From assembly GCF_021044825.1 (NCBI RefSeq), contig NZ_JAJNOC010000001.1, forward strand, positions 186,001 to 250,000: a stretch of DNA of 64,000 bases. The letters are read 5' to 3'. The translations under genes and the position numbers were made by a program. The notes beneath the pieces were generated by a model. That model saw only the letters and a list, made by a program, of their open reading frames with translations, was not told the origin of the DNA and did no database searches. This document shows positions 27,810-38,255 of the stretch, in pieces; the first letter of the stretch is position 1; each line of letters begins with the position of its first letter. This DNA comes from Massilia phyllostachyos (GTDB lineage: Bacteria; Pseudomonadota; Gammaproteobacteria; Burkholderiales; Burkholderiaceae_D).

Positions 27810-28466
27810 ATGAATATCGAACAAGCCCGCTTCAACATGATCGAACAGCAGATCCGCCCATGGAACGTCCTCGACCAGGACGTGCTGGACATGCTGCACG
27901 TCGTCAAGCGCGAACAGTTCGTGCCGGCGGCCTACCAGAACCTGGCGTTCGCGGACGTCGACAACATCCCGCTGCCGGGCGGCGGGGCGATGTTCAACCC
28001 GAAGGTCGAAGCCCGCATCATGCAGGAACTGCTGGTCAAGAAGCACGAGAACGTCCTCGAAATCGGCACCGGCTCGGGCTATATGGCGGCGCTGCTGGCG
28101 CACAAGGCGCGCCACGTGACCACCGTCGAGATCCAGCCGGAAGCCGCGGCCCTGGCGCGCGAGAACCTGGCGCGCGCCGGCATCAATAACGTGACCGTCG
28201 AGGAAGGCAACGGCGCCTCCGGCTGGGAAAAGGGCGCGCCGTACGACGTGATCGTGGTGTCGGGCGCGCTGCCGGTGCTGCCGGAAGCGCTGGTGAAGCA
28301 GGTGAAAGTGGGCGGCCGCATCGCCGTGATCCTGGGCGAAGCCCCGGCGATGAGCTTCAACATCGTCACCCGCACCTCGGAAACCGCGACCGACACGGTC
28401 AGGATTTTCGAGACCATCGCCAAGCCGCTGACCGGCGCCGTCGCGCCGTCGCGCTTCCAGTTCTGA
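27810..28466 (+). CDS. pcm: Protein-L-isoaspartate O-methyltransferase
   Basis: The 218-residue protein has the PCMT features: an N-terminal QQIRPWNV region, the SAM motif VLEIGTGSGYMAALLA (about residues 81-96), VEIQPE and the C-terminal GGRIAVILG. It repairs damaged aspartyl residues by methylation. The length fits. It is followed after 7 bases by a rhodanese gene and then a tolC-like gene on the same strand, an order I recall from related betaproteobacteria. Confidence 0.9.
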   Translation: MNIEQARFNMIEQQIRPWNVLDQDVLDMLHVVKREQFVPAAYQNLAFADVDNIPLPGGGAMFNPKVEARIMQELLVKKHENVLEIGTGSGYMAALLAHKARHVTTVEIQPEAAALARENLARAGINNVTVEEGNGASGWEKGAPYDVIVVSGALPVLPEALVKQVKVGGRIAVILGEAPAMSFNIVTRTSETATDTVRIFETIAKPLTGAVAPSRFQF

Positions 28467-28473
28467 GGCCGCG

Positions 28474-28797
28474 ATGCAGCACGTGACCGCCCCCGAGTTG
28501 GCCGCACGGCTGGCCGACCCGGCGCAGGAACAGCCCTTGTTGCTGGACGTGCGCGAAAACTGGGAATTCGAGACCTGCCATATCGCGGGCTCGACCCAGA
28601 TACCGATGCACCTGATCCCGCTGCGCGCCGGCGAATTGCCGGACGAGCGCGAGATCGTGTGCATCTGCCACCATGGAGCGCGCAGCATGCAGGTCGCGAA
28701 CTTCCTGGAACGTAACGGATTTGAAAACGTAACGAATTTGACGGGCGGAATACACGCCTGGGCCCTGCAGGTCGATCCTTCGATGCCGAAGTATTGA
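28474..28797 (+). CDS. Rhodanese-like sulfurtransferase
   Basis: The 107-residue single-domain protein has the rhodanese signatures LLLDVRENWEFETCHI near the N-terminus and the active-site loop CHHGARS with the catalytic cysteine, then GGIHAWALQVDP. It should transfer sulfane sulfur, for example from thiosulfate to cyanide or thiols. It lies 7 bases after pcm and is probably co-transcribed with it and with the outer-membrane channel gene downstream. Confidence 0.92.
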   Translation: MQHVTAPELAARLADPAQEQPLLLDVRENWEFETCHIAGSTQIPMHLIPLRAGELPDEREIVCICHHGARSMQVANFLERNGFENVTNLTGGIHAWALQVDPSMPKY

Positions 28798-28836
28798 CCT
28801 GATTCCAAAACTTTGATGACTCCTGTGGAGAATGCA

Positions 28837-30201
28837 ATGCAGAAACCCCTCATAGCCGTGCTGCTTGCCAGCGCATTTTGCTCGCTGAACGCAAGCGCGG
28901 CCGACCTGATCCAGGTGTACCAGCAGGCGCTGGCCAACGACGCGACCTTCGCCAGCGCGCGTGCGTCGGCGGCCGCCGGCCGTGAGCGGATCGCACAGGG
29001 GAAAGCAGGGCTGCTGCCGAACGTGGGCATCACCGGTAGCATGATCAAGAACGACCGCGACGAATCGCCGTGGAACGAAGGCGCGGTGATCGGCCGCGAT
29101 CCGGTCACCGGCAGCGACATCATCGTGCCGGGCAGCGGCTCGAACCTGCGCACCTCGCAGTGGTCGCTGGTGCTGACCCAGCCGCTGTTCCGCTGGGACC
29201 GCTGGGAAACCTACCAGCAGAGCAAGCTGCAGCAGGCCGTCTCCGAAGCGCAATTTGCCCAGGCCCAGCAAGACCTGATCACGCGCGTGGCGCAAGCCTA
29301 CTTCGACGTGCTGGCGGCCCAGGACAAGCTGGAGTCGACCCGCGCCCAGAAGACCGCGGTGACCGAGCAGCTGGCCTCGGCCAAGCGCAACTTCGAAGTC
29401 GGCACCCAGACCATCACCGACACCCACGAAGCGCAGGCGGCCTACGACCTCGTGATCGCCCAGGAATTCGCGGCCGTGAACGACCTCGAGAACCGCCGCA
29501 GCGCCCTGCAGGCCATCATCGGCACCACCCCGGCCGACCTGGCCCAGCTGAAAGCCGGCATCACCCTGAATGCGCCATCGCCGGCCAACGTCGACCCGTG
29601 GGTGTCCTCGGCCGAGAACCAGAACTACGGCGTCACGGTATCGCAGCTGAACGTGGAACTGGCCAAGCGCGAGATCTCGCGCACCCGCGCCGGCCACTAC
29701 CCGACCCTCGACCTGGTGGCGGGCCGCTCGCGTACCCAGATCCATGGCCAGGCAGCGGCGTCGGGCATCGGCACCAACAACAGCATCGGCGTGCAGTACA
29801 CGGTGCCGATCTTCAGCGGCTTCAGCGTCACCAGCCGCGTGCGCGAAACCATCGCCCTGGAAGACAAGGCGCGCAACGACCTGGAAGCGACCCGCCGCCA
29901 GGCCGCCCTGCAGGCGCGCCAGTCCTACCTCGGCGTGAACAGCGGCATGGCGCAGGTGAAGGCGCTGGAAGCGGCGGAAGTGTCGAGCCAGTCGGCGCTG
30001 GAATCGAACAAGCTGGGTTACCAGGTGGGCGTGCGCATCAACATCGACGTGCTGAACGCGCAGCGCCAGCTGTACCAGACCCGCACCGACCTGTCGCGTG
30101 CGCGCTACGACACGATCCTGAACGGCCTGCGCCTGAAGGCGGCCGCCGGTTCGCTGCGCGAATCGGACCTGGCCGCGGTGAACACGCTGCTCCAGAACTG
30201 A
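28837..30201 (+). CDS. tolC: TolC-family outer membrane channel protein
   Basis: The 454-residue protein has a signal peptide (MQKPLIAVLLASAFCSLNASA) and two tandem outer-membrane-efflux halves with the TolC repeat pattern (ADLIQVYQQALANDATFASARA at the start of the first half; LVTQ/LTQPLFRWDR as the beta-strand entry). It forms the outer-membrane tunnel for type I secretion or RND pumps. GGAG at 28827-28830 fixes the ATG at 28837. An intrinsic terminator follows. No inner-membrane pump genes are adjacent, so it may serve several systems. Confidence 0.92.
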   Translation: MQKPLIAVLLASAFCSLNASAADLIQVYQQALANDATFASARASAAAGRERIAQGKAGLLPNVGITGSMIKNDRDESPWNEGAVIGRDPVTGSDIIVPGSGSNLRTSQWSLVLTQPLFRWDRWETYQQSKLQQAVSEAQFAQAQQDLITRVAQAYFDVLAAQDKLESTRAQKTAVTEQLASAKRNFEVGTQTITDTHEAQAAYDLVIAQEFAAVNDLENRRSALQAIIGTTPADLAQLKAGITLNAPSPANVDPWVSSAENQNYGVTVSQLNVELAKREISRTRAGHYPTLDLVAGRSRTQIHGQAAASGIGTNNSIGVQYTVPIFSGFSVTSRVRETIALEDKARNDLEATRRQAALQARQSYLGVNSGMAQVKALEAAEVSSQSALESNKLGYQVGVRINIDVLNAQRQLYQTRTDLSRARYDTILNGLRLKAAAGSLRESDLAAVNTLLQN

Positions 30202-30240
30202 TCGTTTCGGCGGGTATATCCCGCGATCAATTGTTAAAAA

Positions 30241-30268
30241 GCCCGAACCACACCGGTTCGGGCTTTTT
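30241..30268. terminator. Intrinsic terminator after tolC
   Basis: GCCCGAACC (30241-30249) pairs with GGTTCGGGC (30255-30263) across a 5-base loop. TTTTT follows at 30264-30268 and an A-run precedes the stem, so it is a classic rho-independent terminator that could also work on the other strand. Confidence 0.92.
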
Positions 30269-30310
30269 ACCATTTCAGCTCTGGCTGAACCTGCTTTGAA
30301 CCTCAAATAG

Positions 30311-31609
<1,299 letters not shown>

Positions 31610-31617
31610 TGTCGAAC

Positions 31618-31644
31618 GGTGTGGGCGGATATTCCGCCCACACC
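31618..31644. terminator. Perfect hairpin between convergent glf and ribB
   Basis: GGTGTGGGCGGA (31618-31629) and TCCGCCCACACC (31633-31644) form a perfect 12-bp stem with a 3-base loop between two convergent genes. There is no T-run on either side. It is a likely bidirectional terminator. Confidence 0.65.
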
Positions 31645-31657
31645 GGCATACGCGGCG

Positions 31658-32308
31658 TTACGCGCCGCGTTGTTTACGCCACTCGATCATTTCGGCGATG
31701 GTCAAGATCGGGAAGCCGTGCAAGGCGGCGAACTCCTCGATCTGCTCCCCGCGCATCATCGTCCCATCCGGATTCATCAACTCGCACAGCACCGATGCCG
31801 GCTGTAGCCCGGCCATGATGGCGAGGTCGACCGAGCCTTCGGTATGGCCGGCGCGCGCCAGCACGCCGTTCGGGGTCGCGCGCAGCGGGAACACGTGGCC
31901 GGGGCGCACCAGGTCTTCCGGTTTCGCATCCGCCGCGATGGCGGTGCGGATGGTGGTGACGCGGTCCAGGGCCGACACGCCGGTGGTGACGCCATGGCGC
32001 GCCTCGATCGAGACCGTGAACGGGGTGCCGTAGCGGCTGCCGTTTTCAAGCACCATTGGCGGCAGTTCCAGCGCGCGCACCTTGTCGGCGGACAGGCACA
32101 GGCACACGATGCCGCTGCATTCGCGGATCAGGAGCGCCATGGTTTCGACGCTCAGCTTTTCCGCGGCGACGATCAGGTCGGCCTCGTTCTCGCGGTCGAA
32201 ATCGTCGAGCAGGATGACAGGGACACCGTTGCGGGTGGCTTCCAGGGCAGCGGCGATGCGGCCTTCCAGGTCGGTGCTGTGAAGGGTAGGGGGGGTGGTG
32301 ACTAACAT
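31658..32308 (-). CDS. ribB: 3,4-dihydroxy-2-butanone-4-phosphate synthase
   Basis: The 216-residue protein matches Rib[13 protein letters not shown] near the N-terminus, [13 protein letters not shown], and [11 protein letters not shown] plus [12 protein letters not shown]. It turns ribulose 5-phosphate into the four-carbon unit of riboflavin. It is a single-domain form without a GTP cyclohydrolase II extension. An FMN riboswitch lies about 107 bases upstream on the same strand, so riboflavin precursor synthesis is probably switched off by FMN. Confidence 0.95.
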   Translation of the reverse strand: MLVTTPPTLHSTDLEGRIAAALEATRNGVPVILLDDFDRENEADLIVAAEKLSVETMALLIRECSGIVCLCLSADKVRALELPPMVLENGSRYGTPFTVSIEARHGVTTGVSALDRVTTIRTAIAADAKPEDLVRPGHVFPLRATPNGVLARAGHTEGSVDLAIMAGLQPASVLCELMNPDGTMMRGEQIEEFAALHGFPILTIAEMIEWRKQRGA

Positions 32309-32414
32309 GTGAAACGCTCCTCGCGAAATGGCTATGGCGAAAAACGCATCAGGGCAAAGCGGATACGCACGCTCTCCCAGCCATCAAGGACGGCAGGAAC
32401 AGCGCATGACAGCG

Positions 32415-32552
32415 CACATCTTCTTTCATCCGGACTATACCGTCGGCCCTGGCTTCTCACCAGGTCTGCTGACCCTGCTCACGCAGGCGCTCGCGGGCTC
32501 GGCCCATTGCAGGCCATACCGCCGGTGGGGAATCGCACCCCGCCCCGAAGAC
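32415..32552 (-). promoter_or_regulatory. FMN riboswitch (RFN element) upstream of ribB
   Basis: Read on the minus strand, the segment contains the conserved RFN blocks in order: GGGGCGGGGTGCGATTCCCC with CACCGGCGGTAT, then GCCCGCGAGC, then AGCAGACCTGGTGAGAAGCC, AGGGCCGACGGTATAGTCCG and GATGAAAGAAGATG. It lies in the leader of ribB. FMN binding would stop transcription or translation of ribB. Confidence 0.93.
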
Positions 32553-32593
32553 GTATTGATTTGTTGCCTGGGGATCCAGGCGGGGGATAGTGT

Positions 32594-32626
32594 AGCAGCG
32601 CCCGGCAGAGCTTGCCGGGCGCTGCT
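32594..32626. terminator. 13-bp hairpin downstream of gloA
   Basis: AGCAGCGCCCGGC (32594-32606) pairs perfectly with GCCGGGCGCTGCT (32614-32626) around a 7-base loop. It lies 6 bases past the stop of gloA (minus strand) and just ahead of the riboswitch leader region. No T-run follows on the minus strand, so termination efficiency is uncertain. Confidence 0.6.
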
Positions 32627-32631
32627 AGTTT

Positions 32632-33045
32632 TCAGCTGGAGAGGCCGGCGCCAGCGGCATTGTCCTTGCGCTCGATGAGCTCGACCTTGTAGCCGTCCGG
32701 GTCGGTGATGAAGGCGATCACGGTGGTGCCGCCCTTGACCGGGCCCGGTTCGCGGGTGATGTTGCCGCCGGCTGCGCGCACGGTGTCGCAGGTGGCGTAG
32801 ATGTCGTCGGCCGAGATGGCGATGTGGCCATAGGCGGTGCCCATGTCGTAGCTGTCGGTGCCGTAGTTGTAGGTCAGCTCGAGTTCGGCGTGGTCGGGGT
32901 TGCTGCCGTAGCCGAGGAAGGCGAGCTTGTACTTGTATTCGGGGTTGTCGCTGGTGCGCAGCAGTTTCATGCCGAGCACATTGGTGTAGAAGTCGATGGA
33001 GCGTTGCAGGTCGCCGACGCGAAGCATGGTGTGCAGGATGCGCAT
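32632..33045 (-). CDS. gloA: Lactoylglutathione lyase (glyoxalase I)
   Basis: The 137-residue protein matches Glo[21 protein letters not shown] with the first metal His, LELTYN with a metal Glu, AYGHIAI with the second His and DGYKVELIE with the final Glu. It isomerises the methylglyoxal-glutathione adduct to lactoylglutathione. The length fits the short bacterial, usually nickel-dependent form. It stands alone between ribB and osmC on the same strand. Confidence 0.95.
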   Translation of the reverse strand: MRILHTMLRVGDLQRSIDFYTNVLGMKLLRTSDNPEYKYKLAFLGYGSNPDHAELELTYNYGTDSYDMGTAYGHIAISADDIYATCDTVRAAGGNITREPGPVKGGTTVIAFITDPDGYKVELIERKDNAAGAGLSS

Positions 33046-33157
33046 GGGGGGTCTTTCAGGAGAAACGGAAAGAGGGCATTTTATGCGGTGGGCGCGGTTT
33101 TTGCAGGGCGGCAGCCGGATGCCGCGCGGGCGGACATCCGGACATTGAACGCGACGT

Positions 33158-33589
33158 TCAGTTCTCGAGGCGCGAGGTCAGCGTGATCTCGGCGTTCAGC
33201 AGCTTCGACACCGGGCAGTTTTCTTTGGCGGTGGTGGCGGCCTTATCAAAAGCTTCCTGGCTGGCGCCGGGGATCTTCGCCACCAGGTCGAGGTGCACGG
33301 CGGTGATCGAGAAGCCGCCTTCGACCTTTTCCATCGATACGGTGGCCGTGGTGCGCAGTTCTTCGGCGGTCAGGCCGGCCTGGCCGAGCTGGCCGGACAG
33401 GGCCATCGTGAAGCAGCCGGCGTGGGCGGCGCCGATCAGTTCTTCCGGGTTGGTGCCGGGGCCGTCTTCGAAGCGGGTGTTGAAGCCGTACTGGGAATCC
33501 CTGAGGACGCCGCTGCCGGTCGAGACCGCACCCTTGCCGTCCTTCAGGCCGCCGCTCCAGACGGCGCTGCCGTTGCGTTTAATGGTCAT
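33158..33589 (-). CDS. osmC: OsmC-family peroxiredoxin
   Basis: The 143-residue protein has the OsmC pattern: [20 protein letters not shown] with the first reactive Cys and [16 protein letters not shown] with the second. It reduces organic hydroperoxides and is usually induced by osmotic or stationary-phase stress. A separate Ohr gene in the window (39212-39640) covers the related subclass. Its start is preceded by a disordered-protein gene on the same strand, only 12 bases away. Confidence 0.92.
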   Translation of the reverse strand: MTIKRNGSAVWSGGLKDGKGAVSTGSGVLRDSQYGFNTRFEDGPGTNPEELIGAAHAGCFTMALSGQLGQAGLTAEELRTTATVSMEKVEGGFSITAVHLDLVAKIPGASQEAFDKAATTAKENCPVSKLLNAEITLTSRLEN

Positions 33590-33601
33590 TGCTGTTTTCC
33601 T

Positions 33602-33919
33602 TTATCGGTTCTTGCCCGGTTCCGAATCGACGGAATCGTGGCGCGCCATCGAGCGATGGCGGTCGGGTTGGGGATTGGCCTGGCCGCTGGCGCCGGGCTT
33701 CGGATCGACGGCGCGGTCCAGGCCCTCGTCGTTGGTGCCGTAGCAGTCGGTGTTCTGCAGGCCCTGGGCGATGTCTTCGGCGGCCTGCTTGATGACGCCG
33801 CGCGGTTCCTGGTCCTGGCCGTCCGGGCTTTCGTCGCGCTCGTGAGGCTGGCGCTTGACCTGGTCGTTTTCAATCGGGGCCTTCGTGTTCACGAAGCGGT
33901 CTTTGGTTTCAGTCACCAT
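33602..33919 (-). CDS. Small hydrophilic, probably disordered protein
   Basis: The 105-residue protein is rich in Asp, Glu, Arg, Gln and Pro and has no predicted hydrophobic core. I do not recognise a family. The ATG at 33919 has a clear AAGGAG ribosome binding site. It lies 12 bases ahead of osmC on the same strand, so it is probably co-expressed as a stress protein, though this is inference only. Confidence 0.6.
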   Translation of the reverse strand: MVTETKDRFVNTKAPIENDQVKRQPHERDESPDGQDQEPRGVIKQAAEDIAQGLQNTDCYGTNDEGLDRAVDPKPGASGQANPQPDRHRSMARHDSVDSEPGKNR

Positions 33920-34035
33920 GTTGCTCTCCTTGCATGTGCTTTGACTGAATCGTAAGCGTTTGCGGCGAATGAAGTCGCGCAATTGGCCCTTTGACGTGGG
34001 AATGAGAGATGCTTTTTTGCAATTGAACGGCTAAC

Positions 34036-34968
34036 ATGATGGCTTCGCCCAGCCGCCCGGACCGCATCGTGACTACCGACGCCCTCATCGAACATCAGCA
34101 CCTGGAAAACTGCCGGAACTGCGGCGCCATCACACAAGGTAATTTCTGCCAGCAGTGCGGGCAGGCGACCCACCTGCACGTGCCGAGCGCGCGCGAATTC
34201 CTGCACGAATTCGTCGCCCACTACGTGGCGCTCGAGGGCAAGCTGTGGCATTCCCTGAAGCTCTTGATTTTCAAACCGGGACTGCTGACCCGCGAATACA
34301 TCGAAGGCCGGCGCGTACGCTACGTCGAGCCGCTGCGTCTGTACCTCAGCTTCAGCATCATTTTCTTCTTCGTCATCAAGATGAGCGGCGTGGAGATCAT
34401 CAACCTGGGCGAGAGCGAGCGGTCGCCGCAGGCCGAACGAGCCCAGGCGGCCCTCACTGCGCCTGCCACCGCGCCCGATAAGGCGAAACCCGGGAAAATC
34501 GAGAGCAAGCAGATCGAAGTACAGGCGTTTGGCGAGTACAGCAAGAGCTTGAGCGATCGGATCAACAAGGTCCTGTCCTTGCCGCGTGACCAGCTCAAGG
34601 ACCTGGCCAAGCGCACCTTCTTCAGCTATGTCCCCTACGCGATCTTCCTGATGATGCCGGTGTTTGCCCTCTACCTGAAGCTTCTCTACCTCGGTTCCGG
34701 CCGACGCTATGGCGAACATTTCCTGTTCGCCTTGCACAGCAATGCCTTCGCCTTTCTCATGCTGAGCCTGTTTGTCGTGGCGGACGGCTGGAACTTCGTG
34801 CGTTTCGTGCTGCTGGCGTGGCTGACCTTCTACCTGCCGACGGCGCTGCGCCGTGTCTATGGCGGCGGCCGCACCGTCACCGCGCTGCGCTGGGCGGTCC
34901 TGATGTTCCTGCATGTAATCACCATGGGCATCGCCATGACGGCGGCGATCAGCATGATCTTGCTCTGA
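34036..34968 (+). CDS. DUF3667-like membrane protein with N-terminal zinc ribbon
   Basis: The 310-residue protein starts with a four-cysteine zinc ribbon (CRNCGAITQGNFCQQCG, about residues 26-43), followed by a conserved KPGLLTREYIEGRRVRYVEP segment before the first membrane helix. A loop of about 100 residues and about four more C-terminal helices follow. This is the layout of the DUF3667 family. Function unknown. It ends 131 bases before nadK and has its own context. Confidence 0.8.
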   Translation: MMASPSRPDRIVTTDALIEHQHLENCRNCGAITQGNFCQQCGQATHLHVPSAREFLHEFVAHYVALEGKLWHSLKLLIFKPGLLTREYIEGRRVRYVEPLRLYLSFSIIFFFVIKMSGVEIINLGESERSPQAERAQAALTAPATAPDKAKPGKIESKQIEVQAFGEYSKSLSDRINKVLSLPRDQLKDLAKRTFFSYVPYAIFLMMPVFALYLKLLYLGSGRRYGEHFLFALHSNAFAFLMLSLFVVADGWNFVRFVLLAWLTFYLPTALRRVYGGGRTVTALRWAVLMFLHVITMGIAMTAAISMILL

Positions 34969-34995
34969 GGCCGGGCTAGCGCTTATACTCGCTCA

Positions 34996-35015
34996 TACTG
35001 TTTATTTGTACAGTC
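34996..35015. promoter_or_regulatory. LexA (SOS) box upstream of nadK-recN
   Basis: CTGT (34998-35001), an 8-base spacer (TTATTTGT) and ACAG (35010-35013) form a full LexA consensus, flanked by TA and TC. It lies about 87 bases before the nadK start, in a promoter position for the nadK-recN transcript. E. coli recN is a strong SOS gene with similar boxes. Confidence 0.82.
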
Positions 35016-35099
35016 ATTTGCCGCCCATCCGCCCGGGCTCGTATGGCAGACGCTGGGAGAATCGGTTAATCTCGCAGCTCCTTAGCAACCACCCGAGAC

Positions 35100-36005
35100 A
35101 TGCCTGTGACGCCTGAACCGCAACAAATCATCGCGCTCGTGGTGCGGCAAAACACTCCCGGCATCGACGAGCCCGTCAAGCGGCTGGTCGACTACCTGGA
35201 GGCGTCCGGCTATCGCGTGGTGTTCGAGGCCGACACTGCGGCCCACCTCGGCATGGCGGAGGTGGAAGCCATGAGCGTGGCCGAGATCGGCGAACGCGCG
35301 GATTACGCGGTGGTCATGGGCGGCGACGGCACCATGCTAGGCATCGCGCGCCAGCTGGCGCGCTACGACATCCCGCTGATCGGCATCAACTCCGGCCGCC
35401 TGGGCTTCATCACCGACATCCCGATCGACCGCATGGTTCCGGCCCTGGACGAGATCCTCAAGGGCGGCCAGGTGCAGGCCGAAGAGCGCACCCTCCTGGC
35501 GGCGCGCGTGGTGCGCGACGGCGCCGAGATCTATTGCAGCGTCGCCTTCAACGATGTGGTGGTGGCGCGCGGCACCGGCGCCGGCATGGTCGAGCTGCGC
35601 GTGACGGTGGATGGCGAATTCATGTACAACCAGCGTTCGGACGGCCTGATCGTCTCGACCCCGACCGGCTCCACCGCGTATGCGCTGTCGGCCGGCGGCC
35701 CGCTGCTGCATCCGCGCCTGCAGGGCGTGACCCTGGTGCCGATCGCGCCGCATGCGCTGTCGAACCGCCCGATCGTGGTGCCGGAAGAGAGCGAGATCGT
35801 GGTCGAGCTGGTCGCCGGGCGCGACATCAGCGTCAACTTCGACATGCAGACGTTTACCAGCCTGCAGCTGGGCGACCGTATCGTCATCTCGCGCTCGCCG
35901 CACACGATCACCTTCCTGCATCCCTGCGGCTGGAGCTATTACCATACGCTGCGTGAAAAGCTGCACTGGAACGAATACCCGACCAACGAAGGCAAGCTCG
36001 GTTGA
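35100..36005 (+). CDS. nadK: NAD kinase
   Basis: The 301-residue protein has the NAD-kinase core: GGDGTML (near residue 78), [35 protein letters not shown] and the C-terminal SVNFD...DRIVISRSP. It phosphorylates NAD to NADP. It lies 36 bases before recN on the same strand, and no terminator separates them. A LexA box precedes the pair, so nadK itself may be partly SOS-induced. No hrcA gene or CIRCE element is next to it. Confidence 0.96.
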   Translation: MPVTPEPQQIIALVVRQNTPGIDEPVKRLVDYLEASGYRVVFEADTAAHLGMAEVEAMSVAEIGERADYAVVMGGDGTMLGIARQLARYDIPLIGINSGRLGFITDIPIDRMVPALDEILKGGQVQAEERTLLAARVVRDGAEIYCSVAFNDVVVARGTGAGMVELRVTVDGEFMYNQRSDGLIVSTPTGSTAYALSAGGPLLHPRLQGVTLVPIAPHALSNRPIVVPEESEIVVELVAGRDISVNFDMQTFTSLQLGDRIVISRSPHTITFLHPCGWSYYHTLREKLHWNEYPTNEGKLG

Positions 36006-36041
36006 ACGAGACATCGAGCTACACAGGAGACCCGATTTTTC

Positions 36042-37706
36042 ATGCTGCGCACACTTACCATCCGTGACTTCGTCATCGTCGACACGATCGAACTCGAGTT
36101 CTCGAACGGTTTCACGGTGTTCACCGGCGAGACCGGCGCCGGCAAGTCGATCCTGATCGACGCGCTGCAACTGGCGCTGGGCGGGCGCGGCGACGCGAGC
36201 ATGGTGCGCGAAGGCGCGGCCAAGGCCGACATCACCGCCGAATTCGTGCTCGGCACCACGCCGCGCTCCTGGCTGGCCGCCAACGAGTTCAATGTGGAAG
36301 AGGGCACCGCGCTGGTGCGCCGCGTGATCGACAACGCCGGCCGCTCCAAGGCCTGGATCAACGGCGTCAGCGCCACCGCGACCCAGCTGCGCGACCTGGG
36401 CGAGATGCTGGTCGACATCCACGGCCAGCACGCGCACCAGTCGCTGCTGAAAACCGAGGCGCAGCGCGAGCTGCTCGACAACCAGATCGCCGTGCGCGAG
36501 CCGGGCACGATGGCCGACATCCTCGAGATCCAGACCGCCTACAAATCCTGGCGCGCCCTGGTGCGCCAGCGCGAGGAATTCGAGAACGACGCGCGCAACG
36601 TGCTGCTCGAGCGCGAACGCCTCGAATGGCAGGTCGGCGAACTCGACAAGCTGGCGCCGAAGGCCGGCGAATGGGCCGAGATCAGCAACGAGCACAGCCG
36701 CCTGTCGCACGCCGCCAGCCTGCTCGACGGCGCCCAGGAAGCGCTGCAGGCGATCTCGGAATCGGACAGCCCGATCCTGTCGCAGCTGTCTTCGCTGAAC
36801 TCGAAGCTGGGCAAGCTGGTGGACGTCGACGCCCAGCTGCAGACCGTGCTCGACTGCATGGAGCCGGCCCGCATCCAGCTGCAGGAAGCGGTGTACGCGC
36901 TCAACAACTACATCGACAAGGTCGAGCTCGACCCGGACCGCCTGCGCGAAGTCGACGCCCGCATGGACGCGCTGCACAGCGCCGCCCGCAAGTTCCGCAC
37001 CACGCCGGAAGAGCTGCACGAAGAGCATGCGGCCCTCAAGGCCAAGCTGCAGCAGCTGGCCGACGCCAGCGACCTCGAAGGTCTGCGCAAGCAGGAAGAC
37101 AAGGCCAAGGCCGCCTACATGACGGTGGCGCAGCGCATGTCGAAGCGGCGCGCCGCGGCGGCCGTCGAGCTGGGCCGCCAGGTCACGGCCGCGATGCAGG
37201 AACTGAGCATGAGCGGCGGCAGCTTCGCGGTGGCGCTGAGCGAAGGCGAGCCGGGCGCGCATGGCCTGGAGCAGGTCGAATTCCTGGTCGCCGGCCACAC
37301 CGGCGTCGCCCCGCGGCCGCTGGCCAAGGTGGCGTCGGGCGGCGAACTGGCGCGCATCTCGCTGGCGATCGCCGTGATCACCGCGCACGCCACCACCACC
37401 CCGACCCTGATCTTCGACGAGGTCGACACCGGCATCGGCGGCGGCGTGGCCGAGGTGGTCGGCCGCCTGCTCAAGCGCCTGGGCCAGCAGCGCCAGGTGC
37501 TGTGCGTGACCCACCTGCCGCAGGTGGCGAGCCAGGCCAACCAGCATTTCCAGGTGGCCAAGGGCACCACGGGCGAAGGCCGCACCGTGTCGCGCATCGA
37601 CGTGCTCGACAACCGGGCGCGGGTGGAAGAGGTGGCGCGCATGCTGGGCGGGATCGAGATTACCGAGACCACGCGCAAGCATGCGCGGGAATTGCTGGCG
37701 TCCTGA
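36042..37706 (+). CDS. recN: DNA repair protein RecN
   Basis: The 554-residue SMC-like ATPase has Walker A (FTGETGAGKSILIDAL), a long coiled-coil middle, the signature KVASGGELARISLAIA and Walker B (LIFDEVDTGIGG). It holds DNA ends and sister chromatids during double-strand-break repair. ACAGGAGA before the ATG at 36042 is a good ribosome binding site. SOS control through the box at 34996-35015 matches RecN in other bacteria. An unknown gene follows after 3 bases. Confidence 0.96.
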   Translation: MLRTLTIRDFVIVDTIELEFSNGFTVFTGETGAGKSILIDALQLALGGRGDASMVREGAAKADITAEFVLGTTPRSWLAANEFNVEEGTALVRRVIDNAGRSKAWINGVSATATQLRDLGEMLVDIHGQHAHQSLLKTEAQRELLDNQIAVREPGTMADILEIQTAYKSWRALVRQREEFENDARNVLLERERLEWQVGELDKLAPKAGEWAEISNEHSRLSHAASLLDGAQEALQAISESDSPILSQLSSLNSKLGKLVDVDAQLQTVLDCMEPARIQLQEAVYALNNYIDKVELDPDRLREVDARMDALHSAARKFRTTPEELHEEHAALKAKLQQLADASDLEGLRKQEDKAKAAYMTVAQRMSKRRAAAAVELGRQVTAAMQELSMSGGSFAVALSEGEPGAHGLEQVEFLVAGHTGVAPRPLAKVASGGELARISLAIAVITAHATTTPTLIFDEVDTGIGGGVAEVVGRLLKRLGQQRQVLCVTHLPQVASQANQHFQVAKGTTGEGRTVSRIDVLDNRARVEEVARMLGGIEITETTRKHARELLAS

Positions 37707-37709
37707 GCG

Positions 37710-38207
37710 ATGTCGCCTGATGCCATCGTCCGCTGCCTGCTGGAGGACGATGGCGCCTGCCGGGATATCAATTTTTCAGAGCATATTTCGACTGCGGGCG
37801 CCCAGGCCCTGGTCACGGTGATCGCAATACGCTGGCAGCTGACGCGCGCCACGGATGGCGACGGCAATGCGATTGCCCAGGGCACGCTGCAGGATTGCCT
37901 GTCGCGCCCAAGCGGAGCGCTGTCCACGGTGTGGCAGGGACCGGCCATTCCGCGCCACCTCCAGGCCTTTTTTCACTGGACTTGCATCGACCGGGTGTTT
38001 TGTGAGCTGACCTTTTTCCCTGCAGACCTGGACCGGCCGCGGTTCGTACTGGAGGACTTCCTGCGGGTGTTGGCAGTGTTTGTCCTGGCAGCCCAATCCG
38101 ACGAGTACTACGTGCGTTTCGAAGACGCGTCGTGGTCGCATGCCGCAAGCAGCAGCGAAAGCGTCATCTTTTCGCACGAGACCATGCCGCTGAAACCGGT
38201 GGTCTGA
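37710..38207 (+). CDS. Hypothetical protein downstream of recN
   Basis: The 165-residue protein has no recognisable domain. It contains an aromatic- and acid-rich middle (QAFFHWTCIDRVFCELTFFP) and a hydrophobic stretch LRVLAVFVLAA, but no clear membrane topology. It starts 4 bases after the recN stop, so it is probably the last gene of the nadK-recN unit and may share SOS control. The function is unknown. It converges on the NYN gene 48 bases away. Confidence 0.55.
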   Translation: MSPDAIVRCLLEDDGACRDINFSEHISTAGAQALVTVIAIRWQLTRATDGDGNAIAQGTLQDCLSRPSGALSTVWQGPAIPRHLQAFFHWTCIDRVFCELTFFPADLDRPRFVLEDFLRVLAVFVLAAQSDEYYVRFEDASWSHAASSSESVIFSHETMPLKPVV

Positions 38208-38255
38208 GCCATTGATAGTGCCAAGTCGAGGTGTTGCGTCTTCGGCACGGGCGGA

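Noticed and set aside
34969..35099. CIRCE element or hrcA near nadK
   Set aside because: No TTAGCACTC-N9-GAGTGCTAA pattern is present, and no hrcA gene lies in the window.
35337..37682. Long minus-strand open frame opposite nadK-recN
   Set aside because: It has repetitive Arg/His/Ala content and no domain, while the plus strand encodes two clear conserved enzymes.
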